Part shown: positions 25,013 through 34,154 of the stretch, piece after piece
How the letters are laid out: every line of letters begins with the position of its first letter
Numbering within the stretch: the first letter of the stretch is position 1
Source: Thermostichus sp047461615
GTDB lineage: Bacteria > Cyanobacteriota > Cyanobacteriia > Thermostichales > Thermostichaceae
Length of the DNA: 64,000 nucleotides
Assembly (NCBI RefSeq): GCF_047461615.1
Contig: NZ_JANSHI010000007.1
Coordinates: 66,262-130,261 of the forward strand
Direction: 5' to 3'
Notes under the pieces: generated by a model
Seen by the model: the letters and a program-made list of their open reading frames with translations, nothing else
Database searches by the model: none
What the model was told of the DNA's origin: nothing
Made by a program: the position numbers and the translations under genes

Positions 25013-25101
25013 GGCGTCCCGCTGCTGGAATGGCCCGCACCCCCAAGAGAGGACGTAAGCTGAGAGAGTGTTCTCAGCAGTGCCTAGCCGAGGTGACAGC
25101 C

Positions 25102-26352
25102 ATGCCTCATTCAGATCCGCGCGCCCTGCGCAAAGCCCTGCGCAGCTCCAGCACCTACTTTGCTAAAGGATTCGAAGAGTACAAGGATCAGGCCCAACGA
25201 GAGCTGCAGACTACTTACAAAAGCCGCCTAGTGGAGCAGATTCGCGCCCAGTCTTACCGCTATCAGCGGGGGGATATCACCATCCATCTAGCCAAAGCGT
25301 TTGGCTTTTGCTGGGGAGTGGAGCGGGCGCTAGAGTATGCCTACGAAGCTCGGCACCGCTTTCCCGATCGCCAAATCTGGATCACCAACGAGATCATCCA
25401 CAACCCCCTGGTCAACCGGCACTTGCAGGAGATGGGGATCCGCTTCGTGGAGAAAGGCCCAGACGGCAAGAAAGACTTTTCCCAAATCCGGCCGGAAGAT
25501 GTGGTCATTTGGCCCGCCTTTGGGGCAAGTGTCTCGGAAATGGAGTTTTTCCGCTCCCAGGGCAACGAGATTGTCGATACCACCTGTCCCTGGGTCTCTC
25601 GCGTTTGGAACCAGGTGGACAAGCACCGGGCTGCCCAGTTTACCTCCATCATCCACGGCAAGTACGACCACGAAGAGACCGTGGCCACCAGCTCCTTTGC
25701 TGAAAAATATCTGGTGGTGCTGAACCTAGAAGAAGCCGAATGGGTTGCCCGCTACATCTTAGAAGGCGGGGACCCAGAAGAGTTTCGGCGGCGCTTTGGC
25801 AAGGCTACCTCCCCCAACTTTGATCCGGATCGAGATCTGGAGCGGATTGGCATCGCCAACCAGACGACGATGCTCGAGGAGGAAACCCGTGCCATAGCCA
25901 AGCTGTTTGAGATCACGATGCTGCGCAAGTATGGCCCCCAGGAGCTGGACAAGCACTTCATGAGCTTCAACACCATCTGCAACGCCACCCAAGAGCGGCA
26001 GGACGCCATGTTTGAGCTGCTGGAGCGGCCTTTGGATGTCGTGGTGGTTATTGGCGGGTTCAATTCCTCCAATACGACCCACCTGCAGGAAATTGCCCTC
26101 TCGAAAGGGCTGCCCTCTTACCATATTGACGGCCCCGACTGCATCCAACCGCCCAACCGCATCCGCCACAAGCCCCTCCACCAAGACCCAATCGTTACAG
26201 AAGGGTGGCTGCCCGACGGGCCAGTGCAGATTGGTATTACCTCCGGTGCCTCTACCCCCGACCGCGTTGTGGAGGAGGTGATCCTGCGCATCTTTGCCCT
26301 GCGCGAACAGCAGCAGACCCCTCCGCAGGGATCCCTTCCCCTTGGCTTCTAG
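25102..26352 (+). CDS. ispH: 4-hydroxy-3-methylbut-2-enyl diphosphate reductase
   Basis: Last enzyme of the MEP pathway, reducing HMBPP to IPP and DMAPP with a [4Fe-4S] cluster. Three cysteines expected for the cluster are in FGFCWGVERA, DTTCPWVSRVW and TICNATQERQ. The active-site ITSGASTPDRVVEEV is near the end. With the ATG at 25102 the protein has 416 residues, the long form found in cyanobacteria and plastids. An in-frame ATG lies upstream at 25030, but AGGTGACAGCC before 25102 and homologue length favour the latter. IspF of the same pathway is at 59382. Confidence 0.95.
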   Translation: MPHSDPRALRKALRSSSTYFAKGFEEYKDQAQRELQTTYKSRLVEQIRAQSYRYQRGDITIHLAKAFGFCWGVERALEYAYEARHRFPDRQIWITNEIIHNPLVNRHLQEMGIRFVEKGPDGKKDFSQIRPEDVVIWPAFGASVSEMEFFRSQGNEIVDTTCPWVSRVWNQVDKHRAAQFTSIIHGKYDHEETVATSSFAEKYLVVLNLEEAEWVARYILEGGDPEEFRRRFGKATSPNFDPDRDLERIGIANQTTMLEEETRAIAKLFEITMLRKYGPQELDKHFMSFNTICNATQERQDAMFELLERPLDVVVVIGGFNSSNTTHLQEIALSKGLPSYHIDGPDCIQPPNRIRHKPLHQDPIVTEGWLPDGPVQIGITSGASTPDRVVEEVILRIFALREQQQTPPQGSLPLGF

Positions 26353-26357
26353 AAGGC

Positions 26358-27320
26358 GTGCTCACCACTCTTTTTCAGGTCTACCTCCCCCTGCTGGGCT
26401 GGACGCTGCTGGGGTTTGTCCTGCAGAGAGGGCTACCTCCCCCCTGGCGCCATTGGCTAAATCCCCAAGCGCTGGGCCGCTTCATGTTTTGGGTGGGGGT
26501 TCCCCTGGGCACCCTTGGGTTTATGCAGACGGCGGACCTCTCTGGCCAGCTCTGGGCGGCCCCTTTGGTCTGCTGGCTGGCCACAGGGCTAGGGTATGCC
26601 CTGGCCAGTGCCTGGCTGCAGTGGCAGCACCACACCTGGCAGGGGAAGAAAGAGTGGGATCCCTGGCTTTGGAGCAGAGCCCGGCGAGGCAGCTTTTACC
26701 TAACAGCCACCCTGGGAAATACGGGTTATTTGGGCTACCCCATCTGCTTGGCGGTGGGCGGGAGCGCCTACTTTGGCTGGGCTTTGTTTTACGACCTGTT
26801 GGGCACCCTCTTGACCGCCTACGGTCTGGGAGTCTGGGTTGCCAGCCGCTACAGCGCTTCCTTCACCCCTCCCTGGCAAGCCACGCTCCGCGTCCTAAGC
26901 AGTCCCACTCTCTGGTCTTTCTTTGTCGGCCTGGCAATGGCTCGCTACCCTCTGCCAGAATGGCTAGCCCAAGGGCTCACTGCCTTTGCCTGGAGCACGA
27001 TTCCCCTGAGCTTAATCCTTTTGGGCATACGGCTAGCCCAGGTGCCGCACTGGGGATCCCTTCGCCCCGCCGCCGTGGCCCTCTTCATCAAACTTGTTGC
27101 CGTTCCCCTTTTGGTGGGCTTGGGGTTAGCCTTGACTCCCTATCCTCCTTTGGCCAAGCTGGTGCTGGTCTTGCAGACGGGTATGCCCCCTGCCGTTGCC
27201 ACCCTGGTGCTTGTGGAAGAATACGACTTGGATCGCGAGCTAACGGCAACAACTCTAGCCGTAGGCTACGTGGCAGCCTTGCTGACTTTGCCGTTCTGGT
27301 TGCTGCTGTGGGGATCCTAG
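26358..27320 (+). CDS. Auxin efflux carrier (AEC) family transporter
   Basis: A 320-residue membrane protein with about ten hydrophobic helices. The repeat-end pattern PLSLILLGIRLAQVPHWG and the C-terminal GMPPAVATLVLVEEYDLDRE match the AEC family, in which prokaryotic members move organic acids such as malate. The start is uncertain: GTG 26358, five bases after ispH, gives a helix right at the N terminus; the longer frame back to 26205 overlaps ispH. The stop forms one half of a shared CTAG with the small gene on the other strand. Confidence 0.75.
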   Translation: MLTTLFQVYLPLLGWTLLGFVLQRGLPPPWRHWLNPQALGRFMFWVGVPLGTLGFMQTADLSGQLWAAPLVCWLATGLGYALASAWLQWQHHTWQGKKEWDPWLWSRARRGSFYLTATLGNTGYLGYPICLAVGGSAYFGWALFYDLLGTLLTAYGLGVWVASRYSASFTPPWQATLRVLSSPTLWSFFVGLAMARYPLPEWLAQGLTAFAWSTIPLSLILLGIRLAQVPHWGSLRPAAVALFIKLVAVPLLVGLGLALTPYPPLAKLVLVLQTGMPPAVATLVLVEEYDLDRELTATTLAVGYVAALLTLPFWLLLWGS

Positions 27321-27511
27321 TAGGCCAAGTGAGACAGAGCCTGCTCCAGGTAACGATGCACTAGGCGATCCAACTCAGCCTCCTCCTTGGGCAACTCCTG
27401 CCCCTCCAGCCATCCCTGGAAGCCTGAGCTTTCCACGATGGCCTGCCGCAACGACTTCCAAACTGCTTGCAGGTGCGGTGCTGGATTGGGGCTGAGAGCA
27501 GGACTGGTCAT
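27317..27511 (-). CDS. Small unknown protein, 64 residues
   Basis: A small helical protein: HLQAVWKSLRQAIVESSGFQ, then a charged segment PKEEAELDRLVHRYLEQAL ending HLAY. I recognise no family. It reads like a genuine protein (amphipathic helices, normal codon use), and 30 bases separate it from the gene upstream on the same strand. Its stop overlaps the stop of the AEC transporter in a shared CTAG (27317-27320). A TTG at 27523 would add four residues. Confidence 0.5.
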   Translation of the reverse strand: MTSPALSPNPAPHLQAVWKSLRQAIVESSGFQGWLEGQELPKEEAELDRLVHRYLEQALSHLAY

Positions 27512-27541
27512 GATCCCCGCCAAACAAGGTTAGCGCTAATC

Positions 27542-29107
27542 CTAGGATAGCCCAGATCCGGCTTGGCTTTGGTTAAACAATTGGCTGGGCTGCTGGATGC
27601 GCAGAGTTGGCCCCAAGGCATTGAGAAGGGCAACGCCGTAGCTGCGGGCAATGATGCGGCTATCCAGAATCGCCACCCAACGTTGGGGCAAGCCAGTGGC
27701 CTCAGCTACTTCGGATCCCTGCCGCAAGGGAGCGACGGCTCGCTGCAGTTGACTGGCTGCCACCGGCAAAAGGTATTGGCGAAACCAGTCCTGCCGACTG
27801 CGCTGCAGATACTGCACTCGCGCGGCCACCCTGGGATCTTCCATCGAGGGAAACGGCAGGGTGGCAATGGCCAGCAGCTCCGGGCAAGGTAGGCTAGCCT
27901 TGTGCTGCAGCCAGTAGGACCAGTCGCAGACCAAGATGCCCTTTTCTCCTCGAAAGGGGCTATTCACCCGTACCCGCGAGCCAAACTCAGCGGCCAAAGC
28001 AGCTCCGACCTGCACCTGGAGGGGTTGATCCGAAACCAGCACCACCACAAAGCCCTGCGCCTTTGCAATCAGGCTCTTTAGCTCCTGCAGCAAGTGTTCC
28101 CGGAACAGAGGACTGTTGGGCAAGGGCAGCCACGGCAAATAGAGAGCCAAACTGGGCAGGGGCTCCCCCCCGGAGCGGATCCATTCTTCGCCTGAGCTAA
28201 AGCGTAGGGGCGTCAAATCCGGTAAGCCTAAGCGCCAGCGATAGCTTTCTGCCTGCCGATCCAAATCCAGCGCCTCGCCGATAATTACCACGGGTTGGGT
28301 AGCCCAGATGGGCGCTAGCCATTCGTGCAAAGCCACCGGGCTGTGGTAAAGCGTGAGGCGGCCGGTCTCGCGATTGGTTTCCGCCCACCAGACCCAGCGG
28401 GAAGCGGGATCCCCTTCGGCCCCAAGCCGCCGGCGGAGCTGATCCCAAGGATCCGGCAGCCAGCCGCGGTAGCCGGCCACCAGGGACAGCGCTACTTCCA
28501 GGTGAACCTGTTCGTCTGCCTGAACTAAGCAGCGGGAAAGGGGCCGTCGCAAAAGCTGTAGAGCCAACTGAACCTGGGCCTGGGAGATTCGCTCAGCCTC
28601 AGCAGGAAAGATCTGCCGCAGTTGCTGCCAGTGGTTGGCTTCGATGGTTAGGGTCAGCGCTTGGTAGGCCCACTCCTCCAGGTCTTCGGCGCCGTCCAAG
28701 ATCAACGGGATCCCGGTTGGCATCTCTGCTCCCCTCAAGCGCGCCTGCAGCCAATCCAGGGGATCGACCAACAGCAGCCCCTGAAAGTCGGCATCTGGCC
28801 AGCGATCCTTTTGCAAAACCGGTTTGTGCAACTGCAAAGTCTGCTGCAGCCAGGGGATCTCCTCCCCCAGAATTTGCGCCTGCACAGGCACCGGGGCACA
28901 CAGCAAGGTACCATGGGGCCACATCAAAGCCGGCAGCAGATAGCTGAGGCGGTGCTGACCCCCGCTCGGCACCTGGATCAAGGTGCTGCGCCCCAGCCGC
29001 AATCCCCGGGCCACCATGCGGGCCATCGTCAACTGATGGGGCCACCCGGCATCGGGAAGCTGCCGCAAGAGCTGGCGCAACTGTTGGTGGACTTCAACCT
29101 CGATCAC
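27542..29107 (-). CDS. Degenerate DinG/XPD-like superfamily 2 helicase homologue
   Basis: A 521-residue protein with the order of motifs of a DinG-type helicase but with its catalytic residues replaced. GWPHQLTMARMVARGL matches the Q-motif region (R-x-x-Q-x-x-M). The P-loop position reads QVPSGGQHRLSYLLPAL, where active enzymes have E-A-P-T-G-T-G-K-T; the Lys and Thr are lost. The DEAH box is LILDGAEDLEEW. Later strands VVIIGEALDLDRQAESY and FVVVLVSDQPLQ sit where motifs of the second RecA domain occur. Inference: an inactive helicase kept for DNA binding or partner contacts. It is the second such protein in the window. Confidence 0.6.
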   Translation of the reverse strand: MIEVEVHQQLRQLLRQLPDAGWPHQLTMARMVARGLRLGRSTLIQVPSGGQHRLSYLLPALMWPHGTLLCAPVPVQAQILGEEIPWLQQTLQLHKPVLQKDRWPDADFQGLLLVDPLDWLQARLRGAEMPTGIPLILDGAEDLEEWAYQALTLTIEANHWQQLRQIFPAEAERISQAQVQLALQLLRRPLSRCLVQADEQVHLEVALSLVAGYRGWLPDPWDQLRRRLGAEGDPASRWVWWAETNRETGRLTLYHSPVALHEWLAPIWATQPVVIIGEALDLDRQAESYRWRLGLPDLTPLRFSSGEEWIRSGGEPLPSLALYLPWLPLPNSPLFREHLLQELKSLIAKAQGFVVVLVSDQPLQVQVGAALAAEFGSRVRVNSPFRGEKGILVCDWSYWLQHKASLPCPELLAIATLPFPSMEDPRVAARVQYLQRSRQDWFRQYLLPVAASQLQRAVAPLRQGSEVAEATGLPQRWVAILDSRIIARSYGVALLNALGPTLRIQQPSQLFNQSQAGSGLS

Positions 29108-29188
29108 AGGGATCCGCCACAGACGCTCAGGTGAACTAGCCTATTCTAAGGTGGGGAAGAAAACCAAACGACACCTCTGGGGTGAGCG

Positions 29189-30187
29189 ATGTCGGGTGTT
29201 TCTGAGGTTCCCACGCCCTCGTCCCTGCTTGGAGCCGCCCAGGCGGGATCCCTGCTTTTGGATCGCTCTGGGTGGGGCCGCTTGCGGATACAGGGCTCCG
29301 CCGCCCTGGATTACTTGCACAGCCAGAGCACTCAGGATCTCAAGGCTCTTAAACCTGGCCAGGGGGCAGATACCGTGTTTGTTACCCCCACAGCAGGGAT
29401 CATAGACCTGGCGACGGTCTACGTGGAAGAGGAGGCCTGCTGGATTTGGACTTCGCCGCAGCGACGTCGCCTCTTACTGCAGAGCTTGGGACGCCTGTTG
29501 CCCTTCGTGCGCGGGGCCCAAATAGCTGATGCAACCGACCAGACTTTTGCCTTTGGGTTAATTGGCCCGCAGAGCCAGCGCCTCCTCGAGAAGGTAGTGA
29601 CCTCAGAAGGGATCCCGACAAAGCTATACGAGCACCGCCAGGTGGAGATTCAAGGGATCCCTGTCCATTTGGCTTGTGGCAGCGGCCTTGCCCAGCCGGG
29701 ATTTACCCTCTGGGGGGCCAGCGAACACAAAGCCGCCCTTGCTAGCTGCCTGCAGCAAGCTGGAGCGGAGCTGGCCTCAGCCGAACTTTGGGAAGCCCTG
29801 CGCCTGGAGGCCGGTCGCCCTGCTGCTGACCACGAGCTGACCCCCGACTACAACCCTCTGGAAGCCGGCCTATGGCACGCCGTTTCCCTCTCCAAGGGGT
29901 GCTACATTGGCCAGGAAGTCTTGGCCAAGCAGGTAACCTATAGGCGCATTCGCCAAACCCTCTGGGGGATCCGCCTCCAGGGCGAGGCCCAGCCTGGTGC
30001 CGAGATTGTGCGCCAAGGGGAAAAGATCGGTGTGCTAACCAGCGCTGGCTCCACCTCCCAAGGCTACTGGGGCTTGGGCTATGTGCGCACCAAATTCGCG
30101 CCCGCCGAAGGATGGGAGGTGGAGGTTGGTTCAACAACCGGCCTCCTCACCCGCCCGCCCTTTTTAAGCTTTCCTCCCGTTGTTTGA
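29189..30187 (+). CDS. ygfZ: YgfZ/GcvT-like folate-binding protein
   Basis: YgfZ (IBA57 in eukaryotes) helps repair or build Fe-S clusters in a tetrahydrofolate-dependent way. The defining motif K-G-C-Y-x-G-Q-E is present as SKGCYIGQEVLAKQVTYRR. The N-terminal GcvT-like domain includes YLHSQSTQDLKALKPGQGAD and LIGPQSQRLLEKV. 332 residues, normal. It starts 81 bases from the divergent helicase-like gene and ends one base before the convergent HNH gene. Confidence 0.88.
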   Translation: MSGVSEVPTPSSLLGAAQAGSLLLDRSGWGRLRIQGSAALDYLHSQSTQDLKALKPGQGADTVFVTPTAGIIDLATVYVEEEACWIWTSPQRRRLLLQSLGRLLPFVRGAQIADATDQTFAFGLIGPQSQRLLEKVVTSEGIPTKLYEHRQVEIQGIPVHLACGSGLAQPGFTLWGASEHKAALASCLQQAGAELASAELWEALRLEAGRPAADHELTPDYNPLEAGLWHAVSLSKGCYIGQEVLAKQVTYRRIRQTLWGIRLQGEAQPGAEIVRQGEKIGVLTSAGSTSQGYWGLGYVRTKFAPAEGWEVEVGSTTGLLTRPPFLSFPPVV

Positions 30188-30188
30188 G

Positions 30189-30443
30189 CTAGAGATCGAA
30201 ATGGCGGCGAAAGCGGGGATCCCACCTGTCCTTTTTGCGCTGATTACAGAGTTTGCACAGCGTTTGCAAGTTGCTGATGTCGTTGCTGCCGCCCTGGGCA
30301 AGGGGAATGATGTGATCGACCTGAAGCTGCACCTCTGGAGGCGACTTGCCGCAACTGCGACAGCGGAAGCCATCCCTTTGGAAGACGTACTCCCGCACAG
30401 CTGGCGGGATGAGGATGCGCTGGTTCCTTTTCGTTTCCCTCAT
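30189..30443 (-). CDS. HNH endonuclease domain protein
   Basis: A compact 84-residue HNH protein. The paired cysteines CRSCG and CKLC and the core LQVDHIIPLAQGGSNDISNL carry the Zn ligands and the catalytic His of the ββα-metal fold, in the McrA/HNH group. The start at 30443 is fixed by an in-frame stop three codons upstream. In cyanobacteria such short HNH proteins stand alone or belong to restriction or mobile systems. It ends next to ygfZ and lies 36 bases from the assembly gap, so its upstream context is unknown. Confidence 0.85.
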   Translation of the reverse strand: MRETKRNQRILIPPAVREYVFQRDGFRCRSCGKSPPEVQLQVDHIIPLAQGGSNDISNLQTLCKLCNQRKKDRWDPRFRRHFDL

Positions 30444-30478
30444 AGCGGGTCAAATCTAAGTAGCTCGCAAGTCGTCTA

Positions 30479-30578
30479 NNNNNNNNNNNNNNNNNNNNNN
30501 NNNNNNNNNNNNNNNNNNNNNNNNNNNNNNNNNNNNNNNNNNNNNNNNNNNNNNNNNNNNNNNNNNNNNNNNNNNNNN
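30479..30578. other. Assembly gap of 100 N
   Basis: Exactly 100 unknown bases, the conventional placeholder for a scaffold gap of unestimated size. The true sequence could be any length; such breaks often fall on repeats or insertion sequences. Anything inferred about linkage between the HNH gene and the dynamin-like gene depends on it. Confidence 0.99.
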
Positions 30579-30837
30579 AGCCTTACTCTACCGGCTTGCC
30601 AACCCTTACTGCCTGGCAGCAAGAGATGACAATTAATCCCTTCACCAAACCAGTCAGCTTCTTCCAGCTTAGCTCTTCTTTTTTGGTTAGGGCTTCTTGG
30701 GCCGCTCCCACCAAGCCAGCAACCCTAAAAGTTTCTCGCCTGGAGACAATCCCTTTTGGGTACTGACCTAGAGGCATCACCCTAAATCCCACACTTCTAG
30801 CTGGGGATCCAAAAACAGGCCTCTCTATCTCAGGTCA
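30579..30837. other. Gap flank without a recognisable gene
   Basis: 259 bases between the gap and the dynamin-like gene. An open frame of 69 codons on the minus strand (30583-30792) reads LGQYPKGIVSRRETFRVAG and SWKKLTGLVKGLIVIS, but I cannot assign it. It could be the end of a mobile element that runs into the gap or chance. I call no gene here. Confidence 0.5.
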
Positions 30838-33360
30838 TCAAGTTAGATCGTCAAGGATACCATCTAACTCTGCAAAGCTCTCCGCTGAAGATGCAGTGCT
30901 TGCAGGAGCAGACACTTGATCTGTGTTTCTCTCGCTTGAGCTTTCCGAAATCTCAGTCGACTCTACAGTGGCAGAGGAATCAGGGAGAAGAATCAAGGGC
31001 AGCATCTCACGATTGAGGCCCAAAGCTTGCATGCAGAGGTTAATCCCAGAGGCAGCTCGGTTGTATTTGTCTATGTTTGCCTCCAATTCTTGCAGACGCT
31101 GCTGGTTAAGGGCAATTTTTTCTTCGGCCTCTTTTCTCAAAGTTGCCTCCATAAACTGCTTCGCCTCAGGGTACTTTTGCAAAATCTCATCAGCTATCTG
31201 CCTAGCAACCGGCAACAGCTGAGTCTTGAGAGTGTTGTTGGTTTCCTGACGGAAGTTAGAGCGTATTGTCTGGCCAACTTTTGGCTCAAAGTCAAGCTTG
31301 AGTAACTGCCGGATTCCAGGCTCAGCGTCTCGAATAGCAGAAATGTCGTAGGATTGGGCAGTTTGCTTCAAAACTTCGCGAAACTGGTAAATTGAGAAAG
31401 TACCCTCGTCATAGAAGCGAGGACTCTCTCTCAAGTACCGGTCACACTCTTTTCGAGCACCGCTGACCAGGGAGGTGCAAACTTTGTCCTTAACCTCTAG
31501 GAGCTTCTTCTCTATTTCCCCATCATACCCGAGCAGACGGAGTAGCTGCTTGTAGTAATCTGAGCTACGCACTCGATCGATAAGCCGGCGGAAAGAGTTC
31601 TCCACAACTGTAATGGCGGATTCAACTAGTATATCCTCTAGGTGGTTCGAGAGATAGTAGAAGGCCTCAACCAAGACAGCTAGAAATGGGGCTGTGGAGT
31701 TACGCTGATGAATACGAACAGCTTGGCTATAGGTGCCATCCACGGAGAAGGTGTCTAGAAGTTCATCCAGCCTACGCACCATCTTGGCTTGCAACTTGCG
31801 AAAATCAGATTCAAAGTCTTTATCCATGCCGTTAATAATTTCGTTAACCATAGTTTCAATGTGGTCATAAAAGTCTTTTCCTATCTTGTTTAGCTGCTGG
31901 TTGATAAGCGTTAGCTCATACTCAATCATGCCACTGACTTCCCTAGGCTGACTGTCTAATTCCCTGTAGAGATCAAGATAAGACTTTCTAAGCTCAACAC
32001 AAAGGGGCCGCAAGTCATTAGCAAGGTCTAGAAACAACTGCGGACGCTTTTCTTCTGTTAGATAACGAGTAATCCCACTACGAAACTCTTCTATGCCGCT
32101 ATCCTCGATCATGTAATCAACCAAAGGCATGCCCCACTCGCTGAGGATTCGGACATAGTTATCTATAGGCGTTTCGTAGCCATGCACTAGAGGGCGAAAG
32201 GGAGTGCCAATCAGTCTTCCCGAGCTACAGTACTTGACAAACTCCATGACAAACTGAGGAGTCTGTTCCTTACTGCCCAGTTCCCTTATACTTTCTGAGA
32301 AGATCGTGTCTAAGCCAAATCTGTTCCCTCGGCTGGTTCCCTTGATCTGTGAGCAGTAGAAGCCAAGCAGGGCACTTGTCTTGAATATACGGGCTCCACG
32401 GAATTGCTGATCAATAATGATTTCTAGTCGCTGCCTTAGCTGCGGGTTGTACCAGGTTTCATCAATGCGGTTAAACACATAAAAAACTCGGTCTCGAATG
32501 CTGCTATTACTCTGGATGCGCTCAATAAGTTCTGTTTCCTCCTTAGTTAGCTCGCCAGTTGAGGCGCATTTGAGGACACAGACAACTGCGGAAGTATCCG
32601 GGTGAGCAATTTTTTGATATGTACGTTCAGCGTCTGCTCTAACTGGTGCATCAATACCAGGAGTATCGACGATAACATTTCCGTCCTTTAGTAGAGGATG
32701 ATGACAGTAGTACTCGATCTTCCGCAAAACCGCACTGTTGGCACCTCGACGGGCAAAACTTGCAGCTTCTTTTAGGTTGCCTAAGTTAAGCTGCTCCATA
32801 GAGAATACTCCGTTTTCAGTTGGGTAGATCCTGACACGGTTTTGCTGAAAACCTTCAATCAACAAGCGCAGCGCATCTGCCTGCTTTGCCCGCTCTGACT
32901 TGCTCTTGCCACCTTCTTGTTGAACAATGGCCTCAGCTTGCTCCTTGAGGCGACTGAGTGTAGCCTCCTCTAAGCCGTTGCCACTAGGGAGCGCTAAGCC
33001 TAGGCGACCGCAAAAAGCAGCCATTTGTTCCTGCACCTGCTGCTCGCTGAGGAAGGTCAGCACTACTCTTTCGGCATCAGGTTCTGCATAGGAGATGTAG
33101 CACTCGGTTCCTGTGGCGTGTCCCTCAGCGCTGTAGAGAAGCTCCCTTTCCAGTAAGGCATTGATTAACATCGATTTGCCAGCACTGAAGGCACCAGCAA
33201 ACACAATCTCAAAGGTTGGAGAAATTGCTTTGCTCAGTGAAGCCTGAACCCGCTTTGTGTCTTGCTTACTTGAAAGCGTGGGATCCTGCTGCCAGAGGTT
33301 GAGAATGGCTTCAACTTGTTCTCTTAAGTTCTCACACTGGGGTGGGAGCTGCATGGTCAT
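30838..33360 (-). CDS. Bacterial dynamin-like GTPase
   Basis: An 840-residue large GTPase. G1 is AGAFSAGKSMLINALL (residues 55-70). G3 is VIVDTPGIDAPVRADAE and G4 is VFYVFNRIDETW. A conserved Thr-containing loop (ATGTECYISY) fits G2. Long helical stalk segments follow, for example LDLYRELDSQPREVSG and EEKIALNQQRLQELEANIDK, and the end is Ser/Glu-rich and probably disordered. Bacterial dynamins remodel or seal membranes, and some take part in phage defence or membrane-stress responses. Base composition is visibly more AT-rich than neighbours and only one GGATCC occurs in 2.5 kb, against one per few hundred bases outside. That suggests recent acquisition. It has its own promoter (33388-33415). 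Confidence 0.88.
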   Translation of the reverse strand: MTMQLPPQCENLREQVEAILNLWQQDPTLSSKQDTKRVQASLSKAISPTFEIVFAGAFSAGKSMLINALLERELLYSAEGHATGTECYISYAEPDAERVVLTFLSEQQVQEQMAAFCGRLGLALPSGNGLEEATLSRLKEQAEAIVQQEGGKSKSERAKQADALRLLIEGFQQNRVRIYPTENGVFSMEQLNLGNLKEAASFARRGANSAVLRKIEYYCHHPLLKDGNVIVDTPGIDAPVRADAERTYQKIAHPDTSAVVCVLKCASTGELTKEETELIERIQSNSSIRDRVFYVFNRIDETWYNPQLRQRLEIIIDQQFRGARIFKTSALLGFYCSQIKGTSRGNRFGLDTIFSESIRELGSKEQTPQFVMEFVKYCSSGRLIGTPFRPLVHGYETPIDNYVRILSEWGMPLVDYMIEDSGIEEFRSGITRYLTEEKRPQLFLDLANDLRPLCVELRKSYLDLYRELDSQPREVSGMIEYELTLINQQLNKIGKDFYDHIETMVNEIINGMDKDFESDFRKLQAKMVRRLDELLDTFSVDGTYSQAVRIHQRNSTAPFLAVLVEAFYYLSNHLEDILVESAITVVENSFRRLIDRVRSSDYYKQLLRLLGYDGEIEKKLLEVKDKVCTSLVSGARKECDRYLRESPRFYDEGTFSIYQFREVLKQTAQSYDISAIRDAEPGIRQLLKLDFEPKVGQTIRSNFRQETNNTLKTQLLPVARQIADEILQKYPEAKQFMEATLRKEAEEKIALNQQRLQELEANIDKYNRAASGINLCMQALGLNREMLPLILLPDSSATVESTEISESSSERNTDQVSAPASTASSAESFAELDGILDDLT

Positions 33361-33387
33361 AGCGGGAACCTCCGAAAAGCTGGGAAG

Positions 33388-33415
33388 ATTATAACCCGCT
33401 AGGCCTTGAGGTGAA
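33388..33415 (-). promoter_or_regulatory. Promoter of the dynamin-like gene
   Basis: On the minus strand a perfect TATAAT (33393-33388) is preceded at 16 bases by TTCACC (33415-33410), four of six matches to the -35 consensus. Transcription would begin about 20 bases before the ATG, and CGGAGG provides a ribosome site eight bases upstream of it. Confidence 0.5.
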
Positions 33416-33494
33416 GGCTTTCACGCTACTTTTTTCCGGTGAGACACTCACCCCACGCTCGACGGCTGACGGAGGCGTTCTTGCAGTGCGGGAC

Positions 33495-34154
33495 CTAGCC
33501 TGCTACGGCAAAAAGCTCACTCCACTCCCACCTGGGAACACCAGGCTTAGCGATGATCTCGAAGATGCGGTCTTTCGCCGCCGGCTGAAATAAGCTTTCA
33601 ACAGCCACTTGGGCTACTTTGGTGCGAGGAATGCTGCCCTCAAATAGAGTGTCTGGTGGAGAGAGGACAATGCCATCCTCGTTGTCTTGGTTCTTCAGGC
33701 CCCCTGGCCGAATGATGGTGTAGGTGAGGCCGCTTTTTTGCAAGTACTCTTCGGCTTGCTTTTTCCACACCAAAATTAGCCAAAACAAATTGAGGGGGTG
33801 GAACAGCCGAGAAACACACAGGGAGGAAATTAAAACAAAGTGCTGGATCCCTTTGGCTTTGGCTACATCCACTAAGTTTTTGGTGCCCACATAGTCCACT
33901 CGGTAGGGCTGCAAGGGATCCCAACTGGGCCTGGCTCCCGTAGCACAGAGCACCACCGTGCATCCCTCCATACCAGCCTCCAGCGTGGTCGGATCCAGCA
34001 CGTCTCCCACCACCACTTCCGCTTTGGGGGGCAGAACCTGAGCGGCCAACTCGCGGCTGCGCACCAACGCCCGTACCGGGATGCCGCGATCCACTAGCTC
34101 TTTGACAATACGCCGCCCCGTTTCTCCCGTAGCCCCTGCAACAAAAGCTTTCAT
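33495..34154 (-). CDS. NAD(P)-binding atypical SDR protein (SDR_a5-like)
   Basis: A 219-residue Rossmann protein that begins KAFVAGATGETGRRIVKELV, the G-x-x-G-x-x-G dinucleotide site. It continues with EVVVGDVLDPTTLEAGMEG and VLCATGARPSWDP, matching the atypical SDR class related to Ycf39 and to plant Tic62. QHFVLISSLCVSR and EEYLQKSGLTYTIIRPGGL replace the catalytic Tyr-Lys region as usual in the group. An upstream in-frame start at 34196 was rejected because homologues begin at MKAFVAGATG, with AGGGAAAGG just before it. Substrate unknown; cyanobacterial relatives are linked to photosystem assembly or chlorophyll metabolism. Confidence 0.8.
   Translation of the reverse strand: MKAFVAGATGETGRRIVKELVDRGIPVRALVRSRELAAQVLPPKAEVVVGDVLDPTTLEAGMEGCTVVLCATGARPSWDPLQPYRVDYVGTKNLVDVAKAKGIQHFVLISSLCVSRLFHPLNLFWLILVWKKQAEEYLQKSGLTYTIIRPGGLKNQDNEDGIVLSPPDTLFEGSIPRTKVAQVAVESLFQPAAKDRIFEIIAKPGVPRWEWSELFAVAG

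Noticed and set aside
30583..30792. A 69-residue gene next to the gap
   Set aside because: Open frame only; no recognised family, and it abuts unknown sequence. Described as gap flank instead.
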